A stretch of 64,000 nt of DNA, taken from assembly GCF_019279795.1 (NCBI RefSeq), contig NC_056732.1:1078170930-1078234929 (forward strand), read 5' to 3'. The first letter of the stretch is position 1, and the number at the start of each line of letters is the position of its first letter. The notes under the pieces are model-generated. The model ran no database searches, was not told the origin of the DNA, and was given only the letters and a program-made list of their open reading frames with translations. Position numbers and translations under genes: made by a program. This document shows, piece after piece, positions 22,199 through 32,700 of this stretch. This stretch comes from Protopterus annectens. Taxonomy: Eukaryota; Chordata; Ceratodontiformes; Protopteridae.

Positions 22199-23497
22199 TG
22201 TGAAGATAGGTGAAGGCTGCCAGCCTAGACAGATAGAATTTTGTAGATAGTTCTGTCATTTGTAAATATTAATGTAAGCCACAGGCTTGTTCTCTTAAAT
22301 GTGAAAAGACTGCATTGGATATTGAACTGTAAAAATGTAACAACAGTGCACTCTGCTGTAAGAAAGCTAAGTCAAGCATTCTATAACTGTCTTTGATATC
22401 AAAATTCTGAGCCGATATACCTAGAGGGAGGGATCCTGCCTATTGTTTTGAGGCTAGAGTTAATGGCTAGAATTTGCATGTATAAACATCCTTTATTGCT
22501 CTGGTTCCTGACCAAGTGTAAAAAAATGTAAATGTAGTTTCTGTTAGCCTGGGAACACCAGAGAAGTGTGAAGAATGATGTCATGTGAAGCAGCTCTGTG
22601 TTATCAATTTAAAGAGAGAGAATCAGACAGCTCTGAGCATATTGTCTTGAGAACATTCAACATCACCAGCATTGCCTTTTTCTATATGTAATTTTATTTT
22701 AGAACTGTGTTTTCTCTTAGAAATATCTAGGAATTAGGAAGATTAGACTAAGTGTTTTTCTGTGATGTTAGAACTTTTCTATGGTATTGTTTTAAGTATT
22801 TCTCTGTGATCTCTGAACTCTTGACTAGCACTGTGTAGTAAGAAGTATTGTCTTGTGTTTTTATTATTTATTATTAAATATTTTTAAACTTTTCAACTGT
22901 GGCTGTTTTGTGTAGAGATAATTTAAGCTCTAGAATGCATTGCATGTATATAGTGATGCTGTTCCAAGTCACTCCAAATAAGTCTTGACTGTTATGTCAC
23001 ACTTACCATTTGGATAATAATATTGCACAGTAATAATTTTAAGGGTCTTTGAGTAGCTGATAAATATTAGTGGGTGGTGGCAGCTGGTACTACCTTTTAG
23101 ACTGGGCAAAAAAGAGGCACAGCTGGAGAACTTGTGTCAGCCTTTCCCAGGAGTGTCTGTATGGTTGTATAAACTCTTATCTCAAAGTGTGTGTGTGTCA
23201 GCTACTTGGGCAGAGACACAAAGCACTGGTTGGACAAAGAGAGTACTTGAGGTTTTAGCTTGCCCACTAGGCTGAGATCTGGACCCTATAGCTGTGCCAG
23301 TGGGGAGTCTTATTGGGGACATGGAGAGAAGGGAAGAAACCGGCTCCAGACTGACTGTGATCTCTGTGTGCTCTTAAGGGAAATTGTACTTTACTGTGTG
23401 TGTATTTATTATCCTTTCCCTATATGGATGCCCCTCACTGGTGTTAGTGGTGAGGATTGAGGCTCCTTGATTGCTGGGTCAGTGCACGGGCATCACA
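22199..23497 (+). mobile_element. Solo LTR of the Gmr1-like gypsy family
   Basis: A 1,299-bp LTR starting TGTGAAGATAGG and ending GGGCATCACA, flanked by AGATA at 22194-22198 and 23498-23502. It aligns in reverse complement with 36076-37526 along its length, including GGCTGCCAGCCTAG near the start, GTGTCAGCTACTTGGGCAG near 23193, and CTCCTTGATTGCTGG near the end. No internal gypsy sequence is attached, so it is a solo LTR left by LTR-LTR recombination. It interrupts the RT of LINE-2 copy B. Confidence 0.92.
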
Positions 23498-23787
23498 AGA
23501 TATTTTAACAGTTGAGTGTATATGCAATTTTCTAGGATTTTAGATAGAGGAGAGAGTATAGAGATGGGCAAGTAATTAGACAGATCACTAGCATTACCAC
23601 CTTCATGTAGCAAAGTTATAATGGATATTTTCCAAAGTTGTGGAATGTATGAATCAGAGATGGATTGATTGATGAGAATGCTAACAAGGTCTGATGCAAG
23701 TTTTAAGCATTCTGCTGGAAGTCTGTCAGCAGAGGGGGAGCATGGCTTTAGTTTAGTTAACAGCTTATGCACTAGAGAGGTGGCCAC
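23498..23787 (-). pseudogene. LINE-2 copy B RT N-terminal part
   Basis: An open stretch with CSPSADRLPAECLKLASDLV, YIPQLWKISIITLLHEGG, ASDLSNYLPISILSPLSKIL and ENCIYTQLLKYLV. This is the canonical RT opening (PLHKGG, NYRPISLL) with minor changes. It is cut on its far side by the solo LTR. Confidence 0.82.
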
Positions 23788-24399
23788 AGGTTGAATAGTA
23801 AAAGTACAAGTGAGTGAGCTGTTATCTGAGGTGTCATTTAAAGGAGAGAGTATGTGCTTGACTTAGGAGAGGGGAGATTTGTGTTGCTATCTGATCTATT
23901 TGAGGTAGTGTTTCTATGAAGTGGGTGTTGAAGGCCTGAACAGTTTCTAGCGGGTCTTTCTCAGGGGATGGTGTAGGATAGTTTTGGTTTCCAGGGTTAA
24001 GGAGTGAGGTGATTTCCAGAATTTTTGGGAATTGTTGTTTTGGGAGCTAGTTGAATGGTGATATGGTTTCTTTTGTTGGTAATGACTAGCTTTTTAGCAG
24101 TGTTACGGAGTCGTTTGTATTTTATTTCATTTTGTGGGATTCTATTTTTACGCCTTTCATTCCATGCTCTTTCCTTAGCAATGGGAATTTGTTTAGTATG
24201 TTTTTTTAGCGAAGGGGCATGGTTATTCTTAATTAATTTTGTTCACATAGGGGCGAGACTGTTGAGAGTATTAAGAAAGATGTTATTGATGTACTCTACT
24301 GCTTTGTCCTGTAGAAGTATTTTAGTTAGGCACCAGTTCTGGGCATTTAAAGTGTATATAAATACCTTTTGACTGAAATGGGTAAGATTTCTAGAAGTT
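23788..24399 (-). pseudogene. LINE-2 copy B linker between endonuclease and RT
   Basis: Decayed coding linker. An open segment at 24243-24530 (IYLHSTHITQIQTAKAHLYK, NWCLTKILLQDKAVEYINNI) follows the endonuclease. The rest, to 23788, is readable only in short alternating frames. Confidence 0.5.
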
Positions 24400-24949
24400 T
24401 TATACAGATGGGCTTTTGCTGTTTGTATTTGGGTTATGTGAGTTGAATGCAGGTAGATGGTCACTAGAGATACTTGGGAGGGTTCCTGTGTGAGTGTATC
24501 TGTGAGGGTGTGAGATGAGAATCCAGTCAAGGGTAGATTCTGTTTGTTTATTTACTATGTGTGTGGGATCTGTGATGAGTTGGGTAAACCTATACAAGTT
24601 TATATTACTAGAGGGGTAGTTAGAGATGAGACTTTGCCAGTTTATATTAGTATCACCCAGAATACTGGTTTCGTTTGAGATACTTTGTGTTGCCCAGGAG
24701 AGAAAATCTTCTAAAATGGGTATATTTTGGACTGGGGGAATGTATAGTACTACAATACAAATGTGTTTTCTTTTGTTGATATGGAGTATTGCTGGTAATA
24801 GTTCTGTGTTTCTGAAAGTTGGAACAGGTTTGGAAGATTGTGTGATAGTTATGGAGTCATGGTAGATTAGTGCAATGCCATCACCTTTTTTGTGGAGATG
24901 GTCATTTCTAGGCATGTTGTACCCTAGGGGGGATTATTTAAGCATTTTA

Positions 24950-25002
<53 letters not shown>

Positions 25003-25178
25003 GGTTTCATCCATGTTTCAATGAGCACAACAATATCTGGTCTGTATATAGAAAGCCAGGCTTGGAATTCAGTGGTTTTATTACATATACTATGAACATT
25101 AGCTGTTGTTATGAATAGGAACTTTGGGTGTGGGTTGGGGAGTTGGTTGGACCAGGGTTGGGATGAATGTCTCCACAA
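24400..25178 (-). pseudogene. LINE-2 endonuclease domain, interrupted by a (TA)n run
   Basis: AP-type endonuclease of LINE-2. TANVHSICNKTTEFQAWLSI and DIVVLIETWMKP (catalytic Glu) lie at 24924-25178. A TA microsatellite then breaks the frame. PRNDHLHKKGDGIALIYHDS, CIVVLYIPPVQN, ILGDTNINWQSLI (catalytic Asp, Asn), LDWILISHPHRYTH and SISSDHLPAF (catalytic His) lie at 24400-24915. The (TA)n evidently expanded inside the coding sequence between the Glu and GDG blocks. Confidence 0.82.
24951..25000. repeat. (TA)n microsatellite
   Basis: About 50 bases of TA repeats lying within the LINE-2 endonuclease coding region. Confidence 0.95.
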
Positions 25179-25498
25179 TGGGTGAGGACCTGAACATGTA
25201 TTGTTTGTTTAGAATAGTGAAAGGTTGGGAAGTGGAGCATATTAAGCACAATATAAGTGAATTTTAGCTTGCTGTTGATGGTGGAGTAGCTAGGTTTAGT
25301 TAGGAGATGAATTTGGAAGTTAAATAGAGATGGTGAGATGTTGGAGAAGCTTTTGTTATTAACATGGAGTTGTGAGGATAGAGTGGGAAAATCTGGGTAG
25401 GGAGAGTTAAAGGAGGGTGGAGAAGTGAAGTAGGTGAGTAGGTAAAGAATGACTGTGGAGGTGAATAAGAGGAGACTGTGTTTTATGTTGTATGGCAT
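25109..25498 (-). pseudogene. LINE-2 N-terminal peptide with a 2A-like motif
   Basis: A 129-residue open frame upstream of the endonuclease. A hydrophobic stretch follows the start (SLLLFTSTVILYLLTYF, residues 8-24), then a Ser/Pro/Asn-rich region, and near the end THCGDIHPNPGPT. GDIHPNPGP (25148-25174) matches the core of 2A peptides, which make ribosomes release the upstream peptide between Gly and Pro. 2A-like sequences are documented in several non-LTR retrotransposon clades. The frame is off by one from the following endonuclease, so this copy has an indel around 25110-25130. The hydrophobic N-terminus could be a signal or anchor segment. Confidence 0.7.
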
Positions 25499-25715
25499 AT
25501 TGTGTAAATTGGTGTTGTGAAATGTAAAGTGGGATGTAGGTGATAATGTAGCAGGTGGGAGAAGAGACTGGACTCTATGGTGATTGTAGGTGTTGTATGC
25601 GCCCTATGTGGGTGGAGTTATGTGCAGGTGTGTGTGGTATTGGTAGGTGAGCTCTAATTGGTTGGAAGGAATGAGGGGTGTGGTATCCAGATGTATAAAT
25701 GTAATTGAAGTGGGG

Positions 25716-25890
25716 GTGGGTGGGAATGGGGGCAGGATAGGGGAGCAGAGTAAGCCTGGAGCAGAGGGCAAACAGAGCAGTTTCCACCCAAACCCAAAAG
25801 CTGGGTGGGAATGGGAGCAGGCTAGGGAAGTGGAGTGAGCCTGGAGTGGAGAGGGAATGGAGCGGGTTGTGCCCAAACCCAAAAGGCGTG
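25716..25890 (-). repeat. LINE-2 5' UTR tandem repeat, 85-bp period
   Basis: GGGTGGGAATGGG occurs at 25718-25730 and 25803-25815. Each copy is followed by a similar G-rich body and ends in CCCAAACCCAAAAG. Two monomers upstream of the first frame fit a LINE 5' UTR promoter array. Confidence 0.65.
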
Positions 25891-26589
25891 TGTCAAGACA
25901 AAAAAAACAATCTCCAAGTTAAAGAATGGGGAGGTAAGTGAAACAGAGGTCAGAGGTTAATGCTTACAGTGTGGCTAGAATAAATTAAAATGCCAGCAGC
26001 TAAGACATTTAATCACCTACATTTATTCTGTATTTAGATTTTCAGTATAGTGCTTCTTCTACCAGACTTCTGTTGCAGTAGAGGTGTTTGAATAATGTCT
26101 GTGCTCTTGAAGAGGGCTTGGACAACAAAGCAGTAGTCACTGTAGACTGGAAAGAAAATAGTTTTGTGACATTGCTTACCACCCCATCTCTGTATTTCAA
26201 ATGTAAACATTATGATAACCATATAAAATTGTCTCTGAACCTGCTTAATATCCCACCTCTTAACTACAATATAACATTTTCTGCCCTACTGAATCCATTC
26301 CTTCACTTCCATTTCTTAGAAGTTCTAATCACTAATCACAATCACAAGATCTATTATCTATTTGATAAACTCAGTAATACACCTCTTGAAATGCTCAGTG
26401 TTCAACATCTACTAAATGCATAATTTCAGCATCTACTAAATGCATAAGTATCTTTTATACCAAACTAGTTTTCTTTATTTCATATAAATGTAATCTAATT
26501 AACAAATGTATGTGCAATTGATAATGTATATAACTTATTGCCTGCTTTTGTGTATTACTGAATGGCTGTTTAAAAATGTTTGCAATATG
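25891..26589. other. Unassigned noncoding stretch
   Basis: AT-rich. CAGCATCTACTAAATGCATAA is nearly duplicated near 26405 and 26428. No other supported feature. Confidence 0.45.
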
Positions 26590-26691
26590 CTGGAACTTTT
26601 CTCCTCTGGACTTCTGTGAAAAGGGATTTTTGAATAACACCAGTCAGACAAATCTGGTAAACAAAAGCAAAAATAAATAAATAAATAAACG
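26590..26691 (+). mobile_element. LINE-2 3' end fragment
   Basis: A decayed copy of the LINE-2 terminal block: GAACTTTTCTCCTCTGGACT, an AAAGGGATTTTTGA segment, CAGTCAGACAAATCTGGTAA and an AATAAATAAATAAATAAA tail. It corresponds to the block ending at 46555 and the inverted tails at 13.28, 15.31 and 27.83 kb. Confidence 0.6.
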
Positions 26692-26744
26692 TAAACTAAT
26701 TCTGTGACAGCATAGTTAATGATATAAATGCTGAGTTTCTTGTT

Positions 26745-27130
26745 AATATGATTATGATACACCTTACCACAGTATTTGACACAATCTTTCATGCTGGTAT
26801 TGCTGAATGCTTTGCCATATCTGACAGTAATGACTATATAATAATGAGGTTGTACATTGATTGCAGGGTAAGAGATTCATTTGTTAGGCTCAAGGGTCTG
26901 ACATTTAACACAAAGGCAATGAAAAGCACAGGTCCTCAGGGATGAGTATTGCACCCTATACTGTTTAAATGTTTTTGTGTTTCCAAACCAAAAAGCAAAC
27001 AAAGTATTGGAATCCAAATTTGCAAACAATTGTATAACTGGACCCATCATCAGTAATGGTGATAATATTTTCAACCTACAAAATTACAGTGGTAAAACAC
27101 CAAAATCGGTCTTAAGAAACCAGACTGATC
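26745..27130 (+). pseudogene. Ancient CR1-like RT fragment
   Basis: A degraded RT palm recognisable by order: LTTVFDTIFHAGIAECFAI (for YLDLAKAFDTIPHSGIIDKL), MRLYIDCRVRDSFVRLKGL (for VANWLTDRTHSVKI), STGPQG followed by VLHPILFKCF (for GVPQGSVLGPLLFGIYF), then SKFANNCITGPI, where the catalytic FADDC has become FANNC, and NIFNLQ (for NILQEGL). It has stops and a frameshift near 26943-26970. It is far more diverged than the other CR1 copies, so it is an older insertion or a different CR1 lineage. Confidence 0.65.
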
Positions 27131-27828
27131 TCAGTAGCAGCAGATGTGTCATCTCTCATTAGCGGTATAATAACTACTGCCAGCATGCTGTACTATTGCA
27201 CAAAGTTACCTCTTACAAATATTTAGTGTACGTGATAAAAATATTTGAATTTTCTAAAAAATGTGCCACAGGAAAATGCTTTAATTTTATGTCATTAATT
27301 CTAGCTGTAGCCTTCATTGCAAAAGCTTATATTTTATTTCTTTTGTATAAAACCATCGTATAACCCCATACTCTGAGTGGTATTCCAAAATGTTTGGGAG
27401 CAGTTAAAGTGGCAATGTGACAAACACAGCAAATGTGTGATATGCATATGAATTGGAGCATTGCTTATGCAGGTTTATACATAATGCACTTATGCAATGT
27501 ATGTTGGTTCTGCTTACATCACAGATTTAAACACACAACACACAAGAGCACACACATATCTTATATGATTACATAACAATCCATCAAAGTGCACAAATAT
27601 AGATATACAATGAATGACACTTTGAAAACAAATTTAGCGGCACCCCCCCCAAAAACAAAATGAAATCTAAACAATTGAAAAAGGAAAACAAATAGCTTTC
27701 TTTTCCAAACATATAACCCAAAACCTTACAGCAAGGTCAGACTTGATTTGTCTGAATAGTGGCACTGAACATCTTAAATGAGAAATCATTCCATTTACTG
27801 TGTAGATGATTGTTATTTGGGAATGTTT
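27131..27828. other. Unassigned noncoding stretch
   Basis: AT-rich, with no supported feature. Confidence 0.45.
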
Positions 27829-27950
27829 TGTATTTATTTATGTATTTGCTTTTAATCACTGGGAAAGTCAAGCTGAGCAAAAGCCCTTTTCAGTGGTGGC
27901 CTGGGAAGAACAGCTCCATATTACATACCTCTCAATGTGCAGGCATTGAA
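27829..27950 (-). mobile_element. LINE-2 3' end fragment
   Basis: Begins with a GTATTTATTTATGTATTT tail complement, then CACTGGGAAAGTCAAGCTGA and CCCTTTTCAGTGGTGGCCTG GGAAGAACAGCTCC. This is the same block as at 15313-15410. Only the terminal ~120 bases are recognisable. Confidence 0.65.
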
Positions 27951-30900
27951 AATGAATAAAGGCAGTTGAAAGGTAAAAACATCTAGCCAAAAACCTGGAC
28001 ATCTAATGAGGATAAAATGTGAATATGAAAAGCATAAAACTCTTCACATTTCCAGTAAGAATGTGGGACACTACTCACAAATGCATGTTTAAAAACAGTG
28101 TGATAAAAAGAAGTAAAAGTATAAGCACATTATCAAGGAGGCGGTATAAAATATGTAGACTTTTAATGAACTATATGGCAAAATTCTTTCACACAAAGTA
28201 ATTTATTTTTCTTTAGAAAAAGTGAGATATAGGATGTGTGTCACCTGTCTTGAATTATTGTTGCCACTAGTATGTCAGTCATGTACTAGACACACATGTG
28301 ATAAGGGGGATTCAGAAAATTGTGTGAAGGGGTAAATCAAACCTGAAAGTAGGAACATAACTCAAAAAATAGAGAGATCCTGTGCAGGGTAAATAAATAC
28401 TGAAATAATAACATTTCTGAAAAACAGGGGCAGATGAGCGATCCAATACAATATTAAACTGATGTATATACAATGCAACAAGTAATCTCTATGTTATATA
28501 CTTGATATAGTACATGCAACATAATTTAATAGGTGAACACCATATTGCATCCATGATATATCACTTCCATCAGCAGAATGTTCATTCAGCATTATTATAC
28601 AATGCATGTTTAAAGTTTCATGTTAATTTTATTATGCAAACAGCAAATAAGGAATATGCATATGTTATGCAAACAGATAAGATTTAGTTAATACCTTTAG
28701 TGAGGAAAAAAGTCTGAAGATTTTTATGATATTAGCTAGGTCTGGCTGCATAAGAAGGGAACAATGGGGTCGGTAAAAGGGCAGGATTGTTTTGTTAATA
28801 ACTGTGCTTTTCACTGAAATTTTAAACTGTAGATAGGACGACAGTTCCAATAAAAATGGTCTTAGTAATAGGGTTGCTACAAGTGCAAAAACATTTTGCT
28901 GATAGTTATGTTTCCGGAAAGGAACAAGATATTTCTTGTATCTGTTGGGGTCAAGTTCTAAAGTGTAGCAACATGTACAGAGTAGAGCTAGTCATCATTA
29001 TGATTTTTAGGCTCCTCTGTGAACAAATATCAGTGCTCGCTACCCTGCATTGTAAACATTGGCTCTAGGTAATTTGGTCAAGTTGACAAATGTTGATGTG
29101 ACACGCCAACCACGTATAAAAATAAGAAAGAGGCTGCTGATGATGATGATGACAAAGGCAATGACTAGGTGTTGGCTCAGCAATAATATTTTTCTATGTG
29201 ATGTGTACTAATTTAATAACTGACTGGTAGTAAGCCATCTGTCGAGGGTACAGAGGATGTTGTGGGCAGTCTTAAGGCCAGTGAACGGTACCAGATTAGG
29301 CAACTCAGTCAGCTAAGAGATTGAAGTGCTAGAAAGTAATATGTGTCTGTTCAATCTAGATATTTGCAAACTTTGCAGTTTTGTTATAAGATTGCTCTAG
29401 TGTGGCTAGTTTAGAGGACTGTAAATGAAAATTAATGAGGCATATAGGAGACTAAGGAAAAGTTAGGTCTGAGCAATGGTCTTTTTTGGACTACATGTTA
29501 GTTATGCTGTTTAAATCTTAAACTGTGTTCAATTATTATTCCAAATAGTTTTGTATTTTACACCATCTTAGTTCTAGTGTTATTCAAAATAAATTAACAG
29601 ATGCTTAACAGATTTCAGAATTTATGAATTTATGAATTCAGGTTCCCAGTTTAGCACTATTCAAGCTGACTTAACTTCTCATTTCTACACTTCGAACAAA
29701 GTTTTTTTTTAATTTTGTAGGAACCAGTAATGCAGTAACAATTAAATGGTGCCAAGTGTTGATATTGTTCCATATAAGTCTGTGTACTCAGTTATAGTGG
29801 GTTATATATTATGCATTTATTTGTTTCATAAATCGTTTATGTAAACCTTCATAATTTTGGAGATGAAATTCTAATATATGACTGTCATAGCTGTGCATAT
29901 GATTGGTACCTGTCACATCCACATATAAGATCTGTATAGAGACTTAGATCTGTTTTTATCTTTCATAAGGACTTGATATCATTTGCATTGGAGCTACATT
30001 TTTTTCTGAAGGTAGTTTCCTGGTTGTCCCTGAAAGTTTCTTTTTCGTGTGCAGAAACCAGAGGAGAAAGGGCACTGTACACTCAGGATGTCTACTGACA
30101 GCAAAGGTGTTACCTTATTCAGGGAAAAAGGTTTAGGAACATAGGACAGCTGTTTGCCTCCTTCACTCCAGTAAAGGAAGGGCTTCCAGTTGCTAGCAAA
30201 CACTTTGCAACCAGAGTGCCAACTGAGTCACATTTTGCTATCAGCTGATCAGTTAATCTTTGGAAAATGCTGCAAACAAAGCTTACTCCACTAGGGAAGT
30301 GTCTGCCTATCACTGTTTGCTCAAAATATCTCCATTGCAGACATCTGCAGCATGGCTGCTTGTTACTTGATGCACAACTTCCCCAAACATTTTTGTGCTA
30401 ACCACAATTCTGATATCCATGTTTCATTTAAAAGTCACTACTGCATGACTCAAGCATCTAACCTTTTTCTTGTATGATTCCTCAACTCATACCAACCCTG
30501 TGATTCATTGCACCAAAGACCTAACAATAATGGATCTTGATTCCATTGATAAGAGATGCATTCCCCCATTCACAGCTGTTTTACAAACAGATCTTACATT
30601 TGTGGATACATTATACCCTCCCTCCATCATTCTGTCTATGTGTGTCCCTTCCATATGAGTTTCTTGTAAGTCAGGCAAGAACATACACATATCTTCATTG
30701 TAGTTTCTTGCTTTGTTGGAAAATATTTGCTAATAAGTAGGGGCAAACTGTTGATACAGAAATGAGGGCATCTTGTGTCATGACAAATGAAGTAATGAGT
30801 ATTAGGTATGTGAGCAAATTGAACATTTACTAAATATAGATTGGAGGAAAAGTTAAAGATGAAGCCAAACTATGTTCCATCAAAAAGCTTCATCTTCATA

Positions 30901-31064
30901 GATCAACTGATACATTAAGATCTTAAATGTATCACTTTCTTAAATATTGCACAAAACAGTCCCAACAGCAACCAGGTACCTCAGTAAGAAATAGAAAATC
31001 AATTCAGCTGCAGAAATAAAACAAAGGTAAGGCTCCAGGTCTCTTCAAACTATTTTATTATCAG
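27951..31064. other. Unassigned noncoding stretch (3.1 kb)
   Basis: AT-rich DNA with scattered frames of 60-70 codons lacking motifs. An ATGAATTTATGAATT motif near 29625 resembles a CR1 tail but has no CR1 sequence before it. I could not support a host exon or an RNA gene. Confidence 0.45.
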
Positions 31065-31415
31065 GTTACACAAACTGCATTTACATTCTTCACCTCTGGG
31101 CAGAAACCAGAGCAATAAAGGACATGTATGCATGCAAATTCTGGCCATTAACTCTGGCCTTAAAACAATAGGCAGGATGCCCCACTCTAGACTCAATGGC
31201 TCAGAGTCCTAACATCAAAGGGTTACAACATGCTTTACTTGGTCAGTAGAGTGCACTGTTGTTACATTTTTTTCCAGTTCCACATGTAACACTATTTTTA
31301 CCATTTAAGACAACAAGCCTGTGGTTTACATTAATATTTACATATGACAGAATTATCTCCAAAAGTCTATCTGGCTAGGCTGGCAGCCTTCATCTATCTT
31401 CACCCAATCTTCATA
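31065..31415 (-). mobile_element. Truncated 3' LTR of gypsy copy 2
   Basis: About 350 bases align with 37180-37526 of the 5' LTR, for example TTCACCTCTGGGCAGAAACC and CTTGGTCAGTAGAGTGCACT. Homology is lost left of about 31065, so roughly the last 1,100 bases of the LTR are missing. On the minus strand, CCAAGGGGAGAG just upstream of the LTR start is the likely polypurine tract. Confidence 0.82.
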
Positions 31416-31503
31416 TAGCTCTCCCCTTGGAGAACTCAAGCTAGTTTTTCAAGTGACCCTTGAGAAACGCTGCTTGAGGGAGTTAGGTCTATCTGAGTAT
31501 ACC

Positions 31504-32700
31504 TTACCTCATTCCCTGTCTTGAGAGCCCATCTGCATTGGCATTGCTAATACCACTGTGGTGCTGCATGGACATATCATATGCTTTCAACCCCAGGCTC
31601 CATCTTAGCAACTTGGCAGTTTGCTGGCTGGCTCTGTTTAACCATGTTAGGGGGTTATGACCTGTCATAACAGTGAATTTCCTTCCATACAGATAAGGTT
31701 GAAGTTTCTGCAGTGCCCACACTATGGCTGGACATTCCTTTTCTACAGATGCATAGCATTCCTCCCTGGGTTGGAGCCTATGACTGAGATAAACCACTGG
31801 GTGCTCTTCCCCCTCTGTAGAAATCTGGCTAAGTACAGCCCCCACACCATGGTTCGAAGCATCCACCTGCACAACAAATTCTTTGCTGTAATCTGGACTG
31901 GCTAACATAGGGGGTCCTCCTAAAGCTTCTTTAAGCTTCTGGAATGCCTGCTTACATGCTGTGGTCCACACTATCTTATCTGGCCTGTTCTTCCTCATCA
32001 GGTCTGTGAGGGGAGCAGCTATGGTACTATAACTGGGGATGAACTTTCTGTAGTACCCTGCTGTCCCTAAAAATGCCCTCACCTGCGTTTTGGTAACAGG
32101 TGCAGACTCTGCCTGAATGGCTTCCACTTTGGCAGGTTCTGGCCTTATCTTACCACACCCCACTCTATGTCCTAGATAGGAGATCTTTGCCATACCCACC
32201 TGACATTTGCTCGGCTTAATGGTCAACCCTGTCCTCTGTAGTTTGCCCAACACCTCCCTGACATGCTGAAAATGCTCTGGCCAGGAATGGCTGTAGATGG
32301 CAATATCATCTAGGTAAGCAAGGGCAAACCCTCCTGCTCCTGCTAGGATATGATCTACCAGCCTCTGGAAAGTTGCTGGGGCATTCCTCATCCCAAAGGG
32401 CATTTTTGTGAACTCATACATGCCAAAAGGAGTCACAAAGACTGACTTCTTTCTAGCACTGGGAGTCAAGGGCACCTGCCAGTAACCCTGGGTAAGATTG
32501 ATAGTTGTAAGATACTTAGCCCCACCCAGCTGCTCTAGGGCCTCATCTGTCCTAGACATGGGGTAAGCAACTGACTCTGTGTGACTATTTAATTTCCTGT
32601 AGTCCACACAGAACCTGGTGCTGCCATCCTTCTTTGGCACCAGCACCACTGGTGAGGCCCAGGGACTGTTGGACTCTTGAATCACTCCTAGTTCCAACAT
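31504..32700 (-). pseudogene. Gypsy copy 2 reverse transcriptase-RNase H
   Basis: A 398-codon open frame in the same frame as the upstream Gag-integrase. RT: MLELGVIQESNSPWASPVVL, STRFCVDYRKLN, LTQGYWQVPLTP, MPFGMRNAPATFQRLV, AYLDDIAIYSHSW (catalytic YLDD near 32306), CQVGMAKISYLGHRV. Connection: VRAFLGTAGYYRKFIPSYST. RNase H: FVVQVDASNHGVGAVLSQ (first Asp), VEKECPAIVWAL (Glu), then MTGHNPLTWL where the usual TDH is TGH (codon 31660-31662, Gly for catalytic Asp), and NANADGLSR (final Asp). The frame ends about 90 bases before the 3' LTR. The RNase H is probably inactive as it stands. Confidence 0.9.

Larger units (their letters stand above)
15309..25890 (-). mobile_element. LINE-2 near-full-length copy (copy B), heavily nested
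   Basis: One LINE read right to left, interrupted three times. Pieces: 23498-25890 (5' UTR, N-terminal frame, endonuclease, RT start), 21553-22198 (RT core), 15821-16735 (C-terminus and UTR), 15309-15450 (3' UTR and tail complement ATTTATTTATTTATTGAC). The interruptions are a solo gypsy LTR (22199-23497), a CR1 (about 16740-21552) and a MITE (15451-15812). Treating these pieces as one element is inferred from their order, orientation and lack of overlap. Confidence 0.68.

Noticed and set aside
29600-29645. ATGAATTTATGAATT as a CR1 3' tail
   Set aside because: No CR1 3' UTR or coding sequence precedes it on either strand.
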